Source: Thalassobacillus devorans MSP14
GTDB lineage: Bacteria; Bacillota; Bacilli; Bacillales; Halobacillaceae
Length of the DNA stretch: 64,000 nt
Direction of reading: 5' to 3'
Assembly: GCF_000496835.1 (NCBI RefSeq)
Contig: NZ_KI543236.1
Location: 1,052,589 to 1,116,588, forward strand
Both the position numbers and the translations under genes were made by a program. Every line of letters starts with the position of its first letter. Position 1 is the first letter of the stretch. Shown here piece after piece: positions 26,303 through 35,865 of the stretch. The notes under the pieces are model-generated. The model was not told the origin of the DNA, made no database searches, and was given only the letters and a program-made list of their open reading frames with translations.

Positions 26303-27697
26303 ATGTCATTTGAGTTGACTCCAAGACAAATTGTCGAGAGACTCGATCAATATATCATTGGTCAGAAGGATGCGAAAAAGTCCGTTGCGGTTGCATTGAG
26401 AAACCGTTACCGTCGGATGCAGCTGGATGATCAGCTGAGGGATGAAATCGTACCCAAAAATATCCTGATGATCGGACCTACCGGCGTCGGAAAAACTGAG
26501 ATTGCCCGCCGCCTGGCAAAGCTTGTAGGGGCCCCTTTTGTCAAAGTGGAAGCCACTAAGTTCACTGAAGTCGGTTATGTTGGGCGTGATGTTGAATCAA
26601 TGGTACGGGATTTGACAGAAACAGCGGTGCGGATGGTGAAAGAAGAGCAGATGGAAGCGGTGAAGGACCGGGCTGAAGAACAAGCGAACAAACGCCTTGT
26701 CAAGCTCCTTGTGCCATCTAAAAAGAAGCAGACCAATTTCAAAAATCCATTCGAAATGATTTTCAACCAGCAACCCAATCAGGATACTCAGGAGCAGACG
26801 GGTGATGAAGAGGTTGAAGTAGAAAATAAACGGAATCGGATTGCCCAGCAGCTTGCAATGGGAGAATTGGAAGATCATATGGTAAACGTGGAAGTCGAAG
26901 AACAGCAGCCTTCGATGTTTGATATGCTCCAGGGTTCAGGAATGGAACAAATGGGTATGAATATGCAGGATGCCATGAGCCAATTCATGCCGAAGAAAAA
27001 GAAAAAACGCCGCCTTCCTGTATCTGAGGCCAGAAAAGTACTTACACAGGAAGAAGCACAAAAATTGATCGATATGGATGAGGTTACCCAGAAAGCTGTG
27101 CAGAAAGTTGAGCAATCGGGTATGATTTTCATCGATGAAATCGATAAGGTAGCCGCTAAAAGTGAGAACCAGGCGAATGTATCCAGGGAAGGTGTCCAAC
27201 GCGACATTCTGCCGATTGTGGAAGGATCTACCGTAGTGACAAAACACGGTCCTGTCAAAACAGATCACATCCTGTTTGTTGCAGCCGGTGCTTTTCATAT
27301 GGCAAGGCCTTCTGATCTTATACCGGAATTGCAAGGCCGTTTTCCTATCCGGGTGGAATTAGAGAAGCTCACCATCGGTGACTTTAAACGAATTTTAACA
27401 GAGCCATCCAATGCATTATTGAAACAATATGGTGCTTTATTAGAAACAGAAGGTATAAAGGTTGAATTTTCTGACGAAGCTGTAACTAAGCTTGCAGAAA
27501 TCGCCTTTGAAGTTAATCAGGAAACAGATAATATCGGTGCACGGAGGCTGCACACCATTCTCGAGAAACTTTTGGAGGATTTATCGTTTGAAGCACCGGA
27601 TGTAACCATGGATACGATAAAAATCACTCCTCAGTATGTCGATGAGAAGTTAAGCAGCATCGTGAAAAATAAAGATTTAAGCCGATTTATCCTTTAG
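26303..27697 (+). CDS. hslU: HslU/ClpY, ATPase subunit of the ClpYQ protease
   Basis: AAA+ unfoldase that feeds substrates into HslV. Walker A GPTGVGKT is at residues 58-65, followed by the family motif [16 protein letters not shown]. The intermediate domain (about 110-240) is long and Gln/Glu-rich. Walker B is [12 protein letters not shown], the sensor region follows at [13 protein letters not shown], and the C-terminus ends LSRFIL as needed for docking into HslV. Length 464 is normal. Confidence 0.97.
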   Translation: MSFELTPRQIVERLDQYIIGQKDAKKSVAVALRNRYRRMQLDDQLRDEIVPKNILMIGPTGVGKTEIARRLAKLVGAPFVKVEATKFTEVGYVGRDVESMVRDLTETAVRMVKEEQMEAVKDRAEEQANKRLVKLLVPSKKKQTNFKNPFEMIFNQQPNQDTQEQTGDEEVEVENKRNRIAQQLAMGELEDHMVNVEVEEQQPSMFDMLQGSGMEQMGMNMQDAMSQFMPKKKKKRRLPVSEARKVLTQEEAQKLIDMDEVTQKAVQKVEQSGMIFIDEIDKVAAKSENQANVSREGVQRDILPIVEGSTVVTKHGPVKTDHILFVAAGAFHMARPSDLIPELQGRFPIRVELEKLTIGDFKRILTEPSNALLKQYGALLETEGIKVEFSDEAVTKLAEIAFEVNQETDNIGARRLHTILEKLLEDLSFEAPDVTMDTIKITPQYVDEKLSSIVKNKDLSRFIL

Positions 27698-27725
27698 AAG
27701 CGAGTACAGTTAGGAGGAAAAACAA

Positions 27726-28505
27726 ATGCAATTATTAGAACGTGCCAGAAAAATCAACTCTATGTTGCAGAAAACAACAGGGAAATCAGTCAATTTCAAT
27801 GACATGTCCGCTACATTGCGTGATGTCATTGGGGCCAACATTTTCATTTTAAGTCGTAGAGGTAAGCTTTTAGGCTTTGCGATCAAACAGGAAATTGAGA
27901 ATGAACGTATGAAAGCGATGCTTTCTGAGCGCCAGTTTCCGGAAGCTTATACCCAGAACTTATTCACGATCCAGGAAACAACTGCCAATATTGACATTGA
28001 CAGTGAGTATACAGCATTCCCGGTAGAGAACAGAGAGCTATTTGAAAATGGCCTGACTACCATCGTACCTATCATTGGCGGCGGGGAGCGTCTGGGCACA
28101 TTAATCCTAAGCCGTCTCAGCGATAGCTTTGAGGAAGATGATCTATTGCTTGCAGAATACGGGGCAACCGTGGTAGGGATGGAAATTCTTCATGAGAAGA
28201 CAGAAGAAATCGAACAGGAAGCAAGAAGCAAAGCAGTTGTGCAAATGGCTATCAGCTCACTATCCTATAGTGAATTGGAAGCTATTGAACACATTTTTGA
28301 GGAACTGGAAGGCAACGAAGGATTGCTGGTAGCAAGTAAAATTGCCGACCGTGTCGGCATTACAAGATCTGTTATTGTCAACGCTCTTCGTAAGCTGGAG
28401 AGTGCAGGGGTCATCGAATCCCGCTCCCTCGGTATGAAAGGGACTTATATCAAAGTGTTGAACAACAATTTTCTGGTGGAACTTCAAAAATTACGCACCA
28501 ATTAA
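27726..28505 (+). CDS. codY: CodY, GTP- and branched-chain amino acid-responsive repressor
   Basis: CodY senses isoleucine, leucine, valine and GTP and represses nutrient-stress genes, including motility genes in Bacillus. The N-terminal GAF domain (about residues 1-155) and C-terminal winged helix-turn-helix ([23 protein letters not shown], roughly 203-226) are highly conserved; length is 259 residues. It closes the xerC-hslV-hslU-codY operon and lies directly upstream of the fla/che operon, with a strong terminator between them. Confidence 0.98.
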   Translation: MQLLERARKINSMLQKTTGKSVNFNDMSATLRDVIGANIFILSRRGKLLGFAIKQEIENERMKAMLSERQFPEAYTQNLFTIQETTANIDIDSEYTAFPVENRELFENGLTTIVPIIGGGERLGTLILSRLSDSFEEDDLLLAEYGATVVGMEILHEKTEEIEQEARSKAVVQMAISSLSYSELEAIEHIFEELEGNEGLLVASKIADRVGITRSVIVNALRKLESAGVIESRSLGMKGTYIKVLNNNFLVELQKLRTN

Positions 28506-28513
28506 TATACAGT

Positions 28514-28546
28514 AAAGGCTGCCGGTATTTTCCCGGCAGCCTTTTT
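28514..28546 (+). terminator. Rho-independent terminator after codY
   Basis: A 12-bp stem AAAGGCTGCCGG / CCGGCAGCCTTT, 7-nt loop and TTTTTC follow codY. Confidence 0.88.
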
Positions 28547-28858
28547 CAATATATATAGTTTGTTGCTTATCATTTAAACCAAGACAAGAATAAATTTATC
28601 CGGAGATTCCCTTACCCTGTAAAGTATGTAATAATAAAGGTGAGATGTTCATTATTCGCCAAAATGCTACATAATCCCCAGTAATAGACGCATATGTAAA
28701 ATGATGTCTAATTGACAAGAATAAAGAACCGGGTCTTTAGTCATTTTTTGTAAGATTCCCCAACATATTGACGATTTCGCATAGACAACCAGTCTCCGTT
28801 TTCTTACAATGTGTTGGTAGGTTATGGGTCCATGCCCATTAATCAGGAGGTAGATGAA
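28547..28858 (+). other. Intergenic control region between codY and the fla/che operon
   Basis: About 310 bp of A/T-rich DNA without a credible gene. It holds the predicted SigA promoter at 28782-28810. I looked for a SigD-type box (TAAA, 15 nt, GCCGATAT) and a clear CodY palindrome and saw neither. A second TTGACA near 28713 has no partner -10 at proper spacing. Confidence 0.6.
28782..28810 (+). promoter_or_regulatory. Putative SigA promoter of the fla/che operon
   Basis: TAGACA (28782-28787), 17 bp, TACAAT (28805-28810), about 49 bp before the flgB start. The operon appears uninterrupted by strong terminators from here to swrB. Confidence 0.6.
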
Positions 28859-29254
28859 ATGAAGTTATTCGGCGGGACAATGCAGACTCTGGAACATTCG
28901 CTCAACTATGCCACCCAGAAAAATAATACCATCTCCAATAATATTGCAAATATCGACACTCCAGGATACAAGGCAAAAGAAGTAATCTTCAAGGAAATTT
29001 TAGCGGAACAAACCACCACCAGTATCAAAGGTTTACGCACCCAACCCAGACACCTTCCCATCGGAAATAACAGCCTGACTCCTTACCAGGTTGTCACCAA
29101 TAAAGGAACTACATATAACCATAATGGCAATAACGTGGATATTGACAAAGAAATGAACGAACTTGCCAAAAACCAGCTGTATTATCAATCAATGGTTGAA
29201 CGATTAAACGGGAAGTTCCGCAGCATGGAAACTGTGATTAAGGGAGGCAGATAA
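28859..29254 (+). CDS. flgB: FlgB, flagellar proximal rod protein
   Basis: FlgB forms part of the rod that connects the MS ring to the hook. The N-terminal rod motif NNTISNNIANIDTPGYKAKEV and the C-terminal YYQSMVERLNGKF helix are the paired coiled segments of rod/hook proteins. The ATG at 28859 has AGGAGG 8 nt upstream, giving 131 residues; the longer in-frame extension to 28811 precedes that site. It is the first gene of the operon, 1 bp from flgC. Confidence 0.95.
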   Translation: MKLFGGTMQTLEHSLNYATQKNNTISNNIANIDTPGYKAKEVIFKEILAEQTTTSIKGLRTQPRHLPIGNNSLTPYQVVTNKGTTYNHNGNNVDIDKEMNELAKNQLYYQSMVERLNGKFRSMETVIKGGR

Positions 29255-29255
29255 T

Positions 29256-29714
29256 GTGAGCATCTTTCATGCGATGAATATTAGCGCTAGTGCTTTGACA
29301 GCCCAACGTTTACGAATGGATACTATTTCCTCCAACATTGCCAATGCAGAAACCACTAGAGCAGTATTGGATGATGAGGGGAACTGGCAGCCATACCGAA
29401 GAAAGCAGGTTGTCTTTGAGTCTGTAAAAAAGGATTTCAGCACATTTCTTAAGCAAGCGAAAACTTCTTCTGCCACTTCAGGCCAGGGTGTAAGGGTAAG
29501 CGAAATACGGGAAGACAACACGGAACCATTCCAGTTGGAATATAATCCGAATCATCCGGATGCAAATGAAAATGGGTATGTACAGATTCCCAATGTTGAC
29601 CCCTTGAGAGAAATGGTTGATTTGATGAGTGCCACTCGCTCTTATGAAGCGAACATCACAACAGTCAACGCTTCAAAATCAATGCTCCTGAAAGCATTGG
29701 AAATTGGAAAATAA
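29256..29714 (+). CDS. flgC: FlgC, flagellar proximal rod protein
   Basis: Rod protein (152 residues) with the N-terminal ALTAQRLRMDTISSNIANAETT and C-terminal MVDLMSATRSYEANITTVNASKSML, both diagnostic of FlgC. The start is GTG at 29256, immediately after the flgB stop, with GGGAGGC upstream; the overlapping ATG is followed by a stop in its own frame. Confidence 0.95.
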   Translation: MSIFHAMNISASALTAQRLRMDTISSNIANAETTRAVLDDEGNWQPYRRKQVVFESVKKDFSTFLKQAKTSSATSGQGVRVSEIREDNTEPFQLEYNPNHPDANENGYVQIPNVDPLREMVDLMSATRSYEANITTVNASKSMLLKALEIGK

Positions 29715-29729
29715 GGCAGGTGACTTAAC

Positions 29730-30035
29730 TTGGTCGACTTAAATGCAATCAATAACATATTTGGCATAGTACCTAAAGCTCAAAATAATCTCAGCATGAC
29801 CCCGGCTGACGCACAGGCGGATTTTGCTGCTGATTTGAAGCAGGCGATCGCTGCTGTCAATCACAGCCAGATGGTTTCTGATCAAAAAACAGAGGCCCTT
29901 GCCAAGGGGAAAATCGATGATCTGCATGATGTGATGATTACTGCAAAAAAAGCGAGTATTACTTTGCAAACATCTGTAGAAATACAAAGTAAAGTCATCG
30001 AATCGTATCGTGAGATTATGAGAATGCAAGTTTGA
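29730..30035 (+). CDS. fliE: FliE, hook-basal body junction protein
   Basis: FliE joins the MS ring to the rod and is an early export substrate. At 101 residues it has the family's C-terminal helices DLHDVMITAKKASITLQTSVEIQSKVIESYREIMRMQV. The start is TTG at 29730 (product VDLNAINNI), with GGCAGGTGA upstream. Confidence 0.93.
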   Translation: MVDLNAINNIFGIVPKAQNNLSMTPADAQADFAADLKQAIAAVNHSQMVSDQKTEALAKGKIDDLHDVMITAKKASITLQTSVEIQSKVIESYREIMRMQV

Positions 30036-30099
30036 GCTAATCCTATTCCATTTCGATATTATAGTATTCTTTTGAAGTGTGTGTTTTATGGGGGCAATT

Positions 30100-31704
30100 A
30101 TGAGAAAAAATTTAATTATTTTTAAAGAAAACATAGCAAACTTTTGGAAAGAACGTACCAAAGCCCAAAAAAGCACCTTGATTGGCTCTGTATTAACTTT
30201 GATCATTGTGCTTTTGGCAGTCAGTTTCCTATCTTCAAAAAGTAATATGGTCCCCCTTTATCAGAATCTTTCGTTACAAGAGATCGGCCAAATGAAAACG
30301 GAATTAGACGCCCGTAACGTAAATTATGAGCTGACACAAGGTGGACAGACCATCCTGGTGCCGGAATCCCAGGTCGATGGCCTTTTAGTAGATTTGGCAG
30401 CATCCGGGCTTCCGAAAAGCGGAAACATAGATTACTCATTCTTCAGTGAAAACACCTCATGGGGAATGACAGATAATGAATTTGACATGATCAAACTGGA
30501 CACGATGCAGACGGAATTAGCAAATTTGATAAAGGGTATCGAGGGGATCAAGGATGCGCAGGTAATGATTAACCAGCCGCCTGAACTGGTTTTTGTAGGA
30601 GACGAACAACAGGAGGCGACGGCTTCCATTGTATTACATACATCACCTGGTTATCAGTTCAAAGATAACCAGCTTGAAGGTCTATATAACTTAGTCTCAA
30701 AATCAGTTCCCAATCTTACTACAGATAACATCGTCATTATGAACCAGTATTTTGAATACTTCGATCAAAATAGTTCAGATTCTCCTGGTAGCGGGAGTAC
30801 ATACACCCAGCAGCAGAACATCAAAACAGATATAGAGCGGGACATACAAAGGCGTGTCCAGCAAATGCTTGGAACCATGGTCGGTATGAATAAGGTAGTG
30901 GCATCTGTTACAACTGATATCGATTTCACACAAGAGAATCGAATAGAGGAATTAGTGGAGCCGGTAGATCCCGACAGTATGGAAGGACTACCGGTAAGTG
31001 TGGAACGGCTTACAGAAACCTATACCGGGAACCCGCCGGATGAAGGCGGTGTAGCCGGTACAGGTGAAAATGATGTACCAGGTTATAATGCTGAAAATGA
31101 AAACGGTGGCGGCGATTATGAAATGGTCAAGGAAACAATCAATAATGAATTCGACCGTATCCAACGCGAAATTGTGGAGAGTCCGTATAAGATCAGAGAT
31201 ATCGGCATCCAGGTAGCGATCGATACATCAAAAGGATTGGATGATACCGGTGAGGTTCAGCTATTATCCCAGCAGGAACAAGCGACGGTTGAAGCAAGTG
31301 TCAGCTCCATCCTTGATTCGATCATTTCCACTTCTATTGCTGCTCCTTATGAAGGAGACGCTGCAGGTGAGCATGTTTCAATTGTGTTCCAGGAGTTCAA
31401 CGGAACAGCAGAGCAGCAGCCTTCCCCGACAGGTATCCCGCTCTGGGCATATATTGCAGGAGTAGTACTTGTTGCCGTTGTACTAACATTGCTCTTGGTC
31501 TTGTTGAAAAAGGGCCGCAAACAAGACGAGGATGAAAAAAGTTATCAAGAATTTATGCAGGAAACCGTAGCATATGATATTCCGGAGCTGGATGAAGAAA
31601 AAGATACAGAAGGAACCGTCAAACGCAAACAGCTCGAGCGTATGGCAAGAGAAAAACCGGAAGATTTCGCGAAATTATTACGGTCCTGGATAGCGGAAGA
31701 TTAG
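30100..31704 (+). CDS. fliF: FliF, flagellar MS-ring protein
   Basis: FliF builds the membrane-embedded MS ring. Two transmembrane helices bracket the large extracytoplasmic part: an N-terminal one (about residues 28-46) and one near the C-terminus (GIPLWAYIAGVVLVAVVL). The cytoplasmic tail ends KLLRSWIAED, the FliG-binding motif. Conserved NEFDMIKLD and VSKSVPNLTTDNIVIM are present. ATG 30100 is chosen (RKNLIIF...) although the ribosome site there (GGGGGC) is weak; in-frame ATGs at 30088 and 30079 remain possible. Confidence 0.95.
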   Translation: MRKNLIIFKENIANFWKERTKAQKSTLIGSVLTLIIVLLAVSFLSSKSNMVPLYQNLSLQEIGQMKTELDARNVNYELTQGGQTILVPESQVDGLLVDLAASGLPKSGNIDYSFFSENTSWGMTDNEFDMIKLDTMQTELANLIKGIEGIKDAQVMINQPPELVFVGDEQQEATASIVLHTSPGYQFKDNQLEGLYNLVSKSVPNLTTDNIVIMNQYFEYFDQNSSDSPGSGSTYTQQQNIKTDIERDIQRRVQQMLGTMVGMNKVVASVTTDIDFTQENRIEELVEPVDPDSMEGLPVSVERLTETYTGNPPDEGGVAGTGENDVPGYNAENENGGGDYEMVKETINNEFDRIQREIVESPYKIRDIGIQVAIDTSKGLDDTGEVQLLSQQEQATVEASVSSILDSIISTSIAAPYEGDAAGEHVSIVFQEFNGTAEQQPSPTGIPLWAYIAGVVLVAVVLTLLLVLLKKGRKQDEDEKSYQEFMQETVAYDIPELDEEKDTEGTVKRKQLERMAREKPEDFAKLLRSWIAED

Positions 31705-31717
31705 GGGGAAGTGACAC

Positions 31718-32728
31718 ATGCCAAAAAAACAGGCACTGACAGGGAAGCAGAAAGCAGCCATACTATTGATTTCCCTTGGTCCGGACGTGTCCGCACAAGT
31801 ATACAAACACCTGACAGAGGAAGAAATCGAAAAACTCACCTTGGAGATTTCATCCGTGCAAAAAATCGATTCCAGACAAAAAGAAGAAATCCTCGAACAA
31901 TTTCACCAAATTGCTCTCGCTCAGGATTATATAACCCAGGGTGGGGTAGGTTACGCGAAAACTGTATTAGAAAAAGCCATGGGAGAACAGGAGGCAGCCA
32001 ATATCATCGGTCGTCTTACTTCTTCGATGCAGGTCCGCCCTTTTGACTTTGCACGAAAAGCAGACCCAGGCCAGATTTTGAATTTTATCCAAAATGAACA
32101 CCCGCAAACGATTGCATTGGTGTTATCTTATTTGGATTCCTCTCAATCGGCTCAGGTGCTTTCTGAATTGCCACAGGAAATTCAAGCGGACATAGCCAAA
32201 CGGATTGCGTTGATGGAGTCCACTTCACCAGAGATCATCAGCCAGGTGGAACAGATTTTGGAAAGGCATCTTTCCTCAACGGGTACGCAGGATTATACGC
32301 AGACCGGTGGTATCCCTGCAGTGGTAGAAGTCTTGAATGGTGTGGACAGGAGCACAGAACGCACGATTCTTGATGCCCTGGAAATACAAGATCCTGATTT
32401 GGCGGAAGAAATCAAAAAGCGGATGTTCGTATTCGAAGATATCGTCACGCTGGATAACCGTGCGATACAGCGTGTCATAAGAGAGGTTGAAAACGATGAT
32501 CTCCGCCTATCACTGAAGGTAGCTAGTGAAGAAGTGAAAGAGATCGTATTCAACAATATGTCCCAGCGGATGGCGGAGACCTTCCAGGAAGAAATGGAGT
32601 TCATGGGACCTGTCCGGCTGAAAGATGTTGAAGAGGCACAAACACGTACAGTGGCGGTTATCCGTCAATTGGAAGAAGTCGGTGAAATAGTGATTGCCCG
32701 TGGCGGAGGTGACGATATCATTGTCTGA
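31718..32728 (+). CDS. fliG: FliG, flagellar motor switch protein
   Basis: FliG transmits torque from the stators and links FliF to FliM. The 336-residue protein has the N-terminal GKQKAAILLISLGPDVSAQVYKHL, the middle EHPQTIALVLSYL motif and the C-terminal charged torque helix region (DLAEEIKKRMFVFEDIVTLDNRAIQRVIREV). The GGGGAAGTG site is upstream. The 3' end overlaps the fliH reading frame by 8 bp. Confidence 0.97.
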   Translation: MPKKQALTGKQKAAILLISLGPDVSAQVYKHLTEEEIEKLTLEISSVQKIDSRQKEEILEQFHQIALAQDYITQGGVGYAKTVLEKAMGEQEAANIIGRLTSSMQVRPFDFARKADPGQILNFIQNEHPQTIALVLSYLDSSQSAQVLSELPQEIQADIAKRIALMESTSPEIISQVEQILERHLSSTGTQDYTQTGGIPAVVEVLNGVDRSTERTILDALEIQDPDLAEEIKKRMFVFEDIVTLDNRAIQRVIREVENDDLRLSLKVASEEVKEIVFNNMSQRMAETFQEEMEFMGPVRLKDVEEAQTRTVAVIRQLEEVGEIVIARGGGDDIIV

Positions 32729-33491
32729 TATAACTGGTAACCAAAAAGAAAAGGCCAGGCTTATCAAGCTGAGACCTATCCATGTGGCAAAGCAAGAAAT
32801 AGAACCTAATACAGAGACATCCTTATCTGAAAAAGAAGAAGAGATTGCCCAGAGGCTCCAGGAAGCAGACAGAAAATGGAAGGAAGCTGAGCTGGAGACG
32901 GAAAAAAAGCTTAAAGAAGCTGAAAAGATTATTGAGCAGCAAAGGCTTGCATGGGAACAAGAAAAGGTGGATTTGACAGAGTCTGCACGAAAAGAGGGAT
33001 TTAATGCAGGTCACAGGGAAGGCAGGCAACTGGCTTATCAGGAAGCTGAAATTCATATCAATCAATCGCGCCAGGTGGTGGACCAGGCTAGAGAAGATTA
33101 TCGGCAGATTATTGAGTCCAGTGAAACTGCCATCCTGGAGATCGCATTGCGAATTGCCGAAAAAATCATGAAGCATCAATTAACCGAAAAACCGGAGAAG
33201 TTTCTACCGATAGTTAAAGAGGTTATTGCGGAAGTCCAGGATCAACCGGAGATTGTTATTTCTGTTCATCCGGATCAGTATGCTCTTGTTTTAGCTCAAA
33301 AAGATGAATTGGAAGTGCTCACCTCAGGCAAAACGATATTGACCATCTATCCGTATGCAGAACTTGAACCATTCAGCTGCAAAGTCGAATCGCCTTTCGG
33401 CAGTATTGACGCCTCGATCGATAGTCAATTGAGCGAGCTTCGTAAACAATTGCTGCAAATTTCCAAGGAGGGCGGTTTCGTTGATTCATAA
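32721..33491 (+). CDS. fliH: FliH, negative regulator of the flagellar export ATPase
   Basis: FliH dimers bind FliI and dock it at the export gate. The protein has a long Glu/Lys/Gln-rich coiled coil (about residues 30-130) and the conserved C-terminal ATP synthase delta-like domain (EIALRIAEKIMKHQL, IVISVHPDQYALV). I chose TTG 32721 (product SDITGNQKEK...), 8 nt after GGAGGTGA inside the fliG 3' end; no ATG fits. It overlaps fliI by 11 bp. Confidence 0.88.
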   Translation: MSDITGNQKEKARLIKLRPIHVAKQEIEPNTETSLSEKEEEIAQRLQEADRKWKEAELETEKKLKEAEKIIEQQRLAWEQEKVDLTESARKEGFNAGHREGRQLAYQEAEIHINQSRQVVDQAREDYRQIIESSETAILEIALRIAEKIMKHQLTEKPEKFLPIVKEVIAEVQDQPEIVISVHPDQYALVLAQKDELEVLTSGKTILTIYPYAELEPFSCKVESPFGSIDASIDSQLSELRKQLLQISKEGGFVDS

Positions 33492-34800
33492 TTCTTATCT
33501 GAAAGCTATTGATCAAATAGATACATATAAACGGTTTGGAAGGATCCATCGGGTAGTCGGGCTTATGATTGAATCTAAAGGACCTGAAGCCTCGATTGGA
33601 GAAGTTTGTCTAATCCATACACCCTCCCATATCAACAGAACAATTAAGGCAGAAGTTGTAGGATTTCATGATGAAAACATATTATTGATGCCTTTCAAAG
33701 AAGTGAGGGAAATTAGTCCTGGCAGTCTGGTCGAAGCTACCGGATCTCCACTCCAAATAAAAGTTGGAGCAGGCTTGATCGGAACTGTTGTCGATGCTAT
33801 GGGGGAATCTCTGGGTGAGCATCTCCTTCCGAAAGGGCTAATATCTTATCCAACGGAACAGTCTCCGCCAAACCCTTTGTTACGACCGACAATTAAAGAA
33901 CCTCTCCATGTCGGTGTCAGGGCTGTCGATACACTTCTCACTGTAGGGAAAGGTCAGCGGATCGGAATATTTGCAGGAAGCGGAGTTGGAAAGAGTACGC
34001 TGATGGGAATGATTGCCCGAAATAGTTCAGCGACAATCAATGTCATTGCATTAATCGGTGAACGAGGGAGAGAGGTCCGGGAGTTCATAGAAAATGACCT
34101 CGGGGAGGAAGGATTGAAGAAATCGATCATTGTAGCCGCTACTTCCGATCAGCCCGCACTGATGAGAATGAAAGGCGCCTATACAGCGACCGCTATCAGC
34201 GAGTATTTCCGCGACTTAGGCTATGAGGTCAACCTGATGATGGACTCAGTGACACGGGTAGCAATGGCTCAAAGGGAAATCGGGCTTGCGACAGGAGAGC
34301 CCCCCACCACTAAAGGCTATACTCCTTCTGTTTTCGCTGTACTGCCTAAATTATTAGAACGGACAGGTACGAGCAAACTGGGAACCATTACGGCTTTTTA
34401 TACTGTGCTGGTTGATGGTGATGATATGAATGAACCAATTGCTGACACGGTAAGAGGGATATTGGATGGCCATTTTGTACTCGATCGGAAGCTGGCGGAA
34501 CAAAATCAGTTTCCAGCTATCAATATTTTGAAGTCGATCAGCAGGGTGATGAATCAAGTGGTTGATGAAGACCACAAACAAGCTGCCAATCGTCTGCGTT
34601 CACTGCTCTCCACTTATGAAGAAAGTAGTGAATTAATTCAAATCGGGGCCTATAAAAAAGGAGCAAACCTTGAAGTGGATAAAGCGATTCGCGCGTATCC
34701 AAACATCATTAGCTTTTTGAAACAAGGCATCCATGAAGAGGCACCATTTACAGAGTCGATGAGCCTATTGAAAGAGCTTAATCGGGGAAGTGATAACTGA
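33481..34800 (+). CDS. fliI: FliI, flagellar protein export ATPase
   Basis: FliI energises loading of export substrates and is related to the F1 beta subunit. Walker A GIFAGSGVGKST is at about residues 162-173, with GERGREVREF, the Walker B region LMMDSVTRVAMAQREIGLA, and EPPTTKGYTPSVFAVLPKLLERTG. The start is TTG at 33481 with AAGGAGGG at 8 nt. It ends by overlapping fliJ by one base. Length 439 is normal. Confidence 0.97.
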   Translation: MIHNSYLKAIDQIDTYKRFGRIHRVVGLMIESKGPEASIGEVCLIHTPSHINRTIKAEVVGFHDENILLMPFKEVREISPGSLVEATGSPLQIKVGAGLIGTVVDAMGESLGEHLLPKGLISYPTEQSPPNPLLRPTIKEPLHVGVRAVDTLLTVGKGQRIGIFAGSGVGKSTLMGMIARNSSATINVIALIGERGREVREFIENDLGEEGLKKSIIVAATSDQPALMRMKGAYTATAISEYFRDLGYEVNLMMDSVTRVAMAQREIGLATGEPPTTKGYTPSVFAVLPKLLERTGTSKLGTITAFYTVLVDGDDMNEPIADTVRGILDGHFVLDRKLAEQNQFPAINILKSISRVMNQVVDEDHKQAANRLRSLLSTYEESSELIQIGAYKKGANLEVDKAIRAYPNIISFLKQGIHEEAPFTESMSLLKELNRGSDN

Positions 34801-35249
34801 TGGCAAGTCTACATGCTTTCCATAAAATTCGTGATATCCATGAAAATGATAAATTGACTGCGCAGGAAGCATACCAGCAAGCGTTGAGTAAGTTTGAGGA
34901 AACTGCACAGCAATTATATGAAACGTTAAAAAAGAAAGAAGACACCGGACAATTGCTTCAAGGGAAATTAGCAAACGGAAATTTGTCTGCGCATTATTTT
35001 GCTCAAACGCAAGAATTTATAGCGCGGTTAGATCAGAAAGTAATGCAGCTACAGCCAATAGTGCAATCAGCAAGAAGTGAAATGGAGAATTGCCAGCACA
35101 TACTGACAGAAGCCCATGTGGAAGTGAAGAAATTTGATAAATTGATCGATAAAAAAGTACAAAAATGGCAATTACGACAGAAGGAAGCGGAAAAACAGCA
35201 AATGGATGAGCTTTCATTACGTCAATTTTTAATCGAAAGAAACAGGTGA
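34800..35249 (+). CDS. fliJ: FliJ, flagellar export chaperone
   Basis: FliJ is a coiled-coil stalk-like protein that couples FliI to the export gate FlhA. The 149-residue sequence is almost entirely predicted helix, rich in Gln, Lys and Glu with leucine spacing and few prolines. Identification rests on this character, length and its position between fliI and motE; FliJ proteins diverge strongly. Confidence 0.88.
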   Translation: MASLHAFHKIRDIHENDKLTAQEAYQQALSKFEETAQQLYETLKKKEDTGQLLQGKLANGNLSAHYFAQTQEFIARLDQKVMQLQPIVQSARSEMENCQHILTEAHVEVKKFDKLIDKKVQKWQLRQKEAEKQQMDELSLRQFLIERNR

Positions 35250-35253
35250 GGTT

Positions 35254-35835
35254 ATGGCCAAGTCAAGACCGAACGAATCAGCCGGCACAAATCGTCTCCA
35301 ATGGTTCTTTTTTGTCATTCTCATTCCTGTTATCTTTGCTGTCACGCTAACGTTGATTGTATTAACCATAGCTGGGGTCAACCTCGGTGATCTGGCAGCC
35401 AAGTATGGGAAGGACGTTCCGGTTGTTCAATCTCTATTTTCTTATCAAGCTGAAAAGAGCAAAGATCATACGATCAATAAAATGCAATACTCGTTAGATG
35501 AAAAGACTGACAGGCTTGACCAGTTGGAACAAGAGATAGCAGGGAAAAACGTAACCATTGAGAAATTACAGCAGCAAGTTGGCGATTTGCAAGCAAAACT
35601 GTCAATGAAAGAAAATACAAAGGAAGATAAAGAAGCGCAAGTCAAACAAATATCCTCTTCTTTTAAAGATATGGACCCGGAACAGGCAGCTGCAATCATC
35701 GGTAACTTAGACCAGCCGATTGCAGTCACTGTTCTTCGTAATCTCCCAAATAACGAGCGTGGAGATATCCTTGGAGAATTGGATCCGGAACAGGCTGCCA
35801 AATTGACAAGCTTATTTATAACAATAGGAAATTAA
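35254..35835 (+). CDS. motE: MotE family protein (YlxF)
   Basis: A single-pass membrane protein of 193 residues. A transmembrane helix (about residues 15-42, WFFFVILIPVIFAVTLTLIVL) is followed by a coiled coil (roughly 75-120) and a C-terminal MgtE-N-like domain with the repeated motif MDPEQAAAIIGNLDQP / LDPEQAAKLTSLF. This architecture defines MotE (ylxF in B. subtilis), always encoded between fliJ and fliK in Bacillales. It is implicated in flagellar function or stator assembly; its precise role is unsettled. Confidence 0.9.
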   Translation: MAKSRPNESAGTNRLQWFFFVILIPVIFAVTLTLIVLTIAGVNLGDLAAKYGKDVPVVQSLFSYQAEKSKDHTINKMQYSLDEKTDRLDQLEQEIAGKNVTIEKLQQQVGDLQAKLSMKENTKEDKEAQVKQISSSFKDMDPEQAAAIIGNLDQPIAVTVLRNLPNNERGDILGELDPEQAAKLTSLFITIGN

Positions 35836-35865
35836 TGATAGTACACCTTGAAAGGAGGTGATTAT

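Noticed and set aside
28547-28781. SigD promoter or CodY box before flgB
   Set aside because: No TAAA-15-GCCGATAT match and no convincing CodY palindrome could be found by eye.
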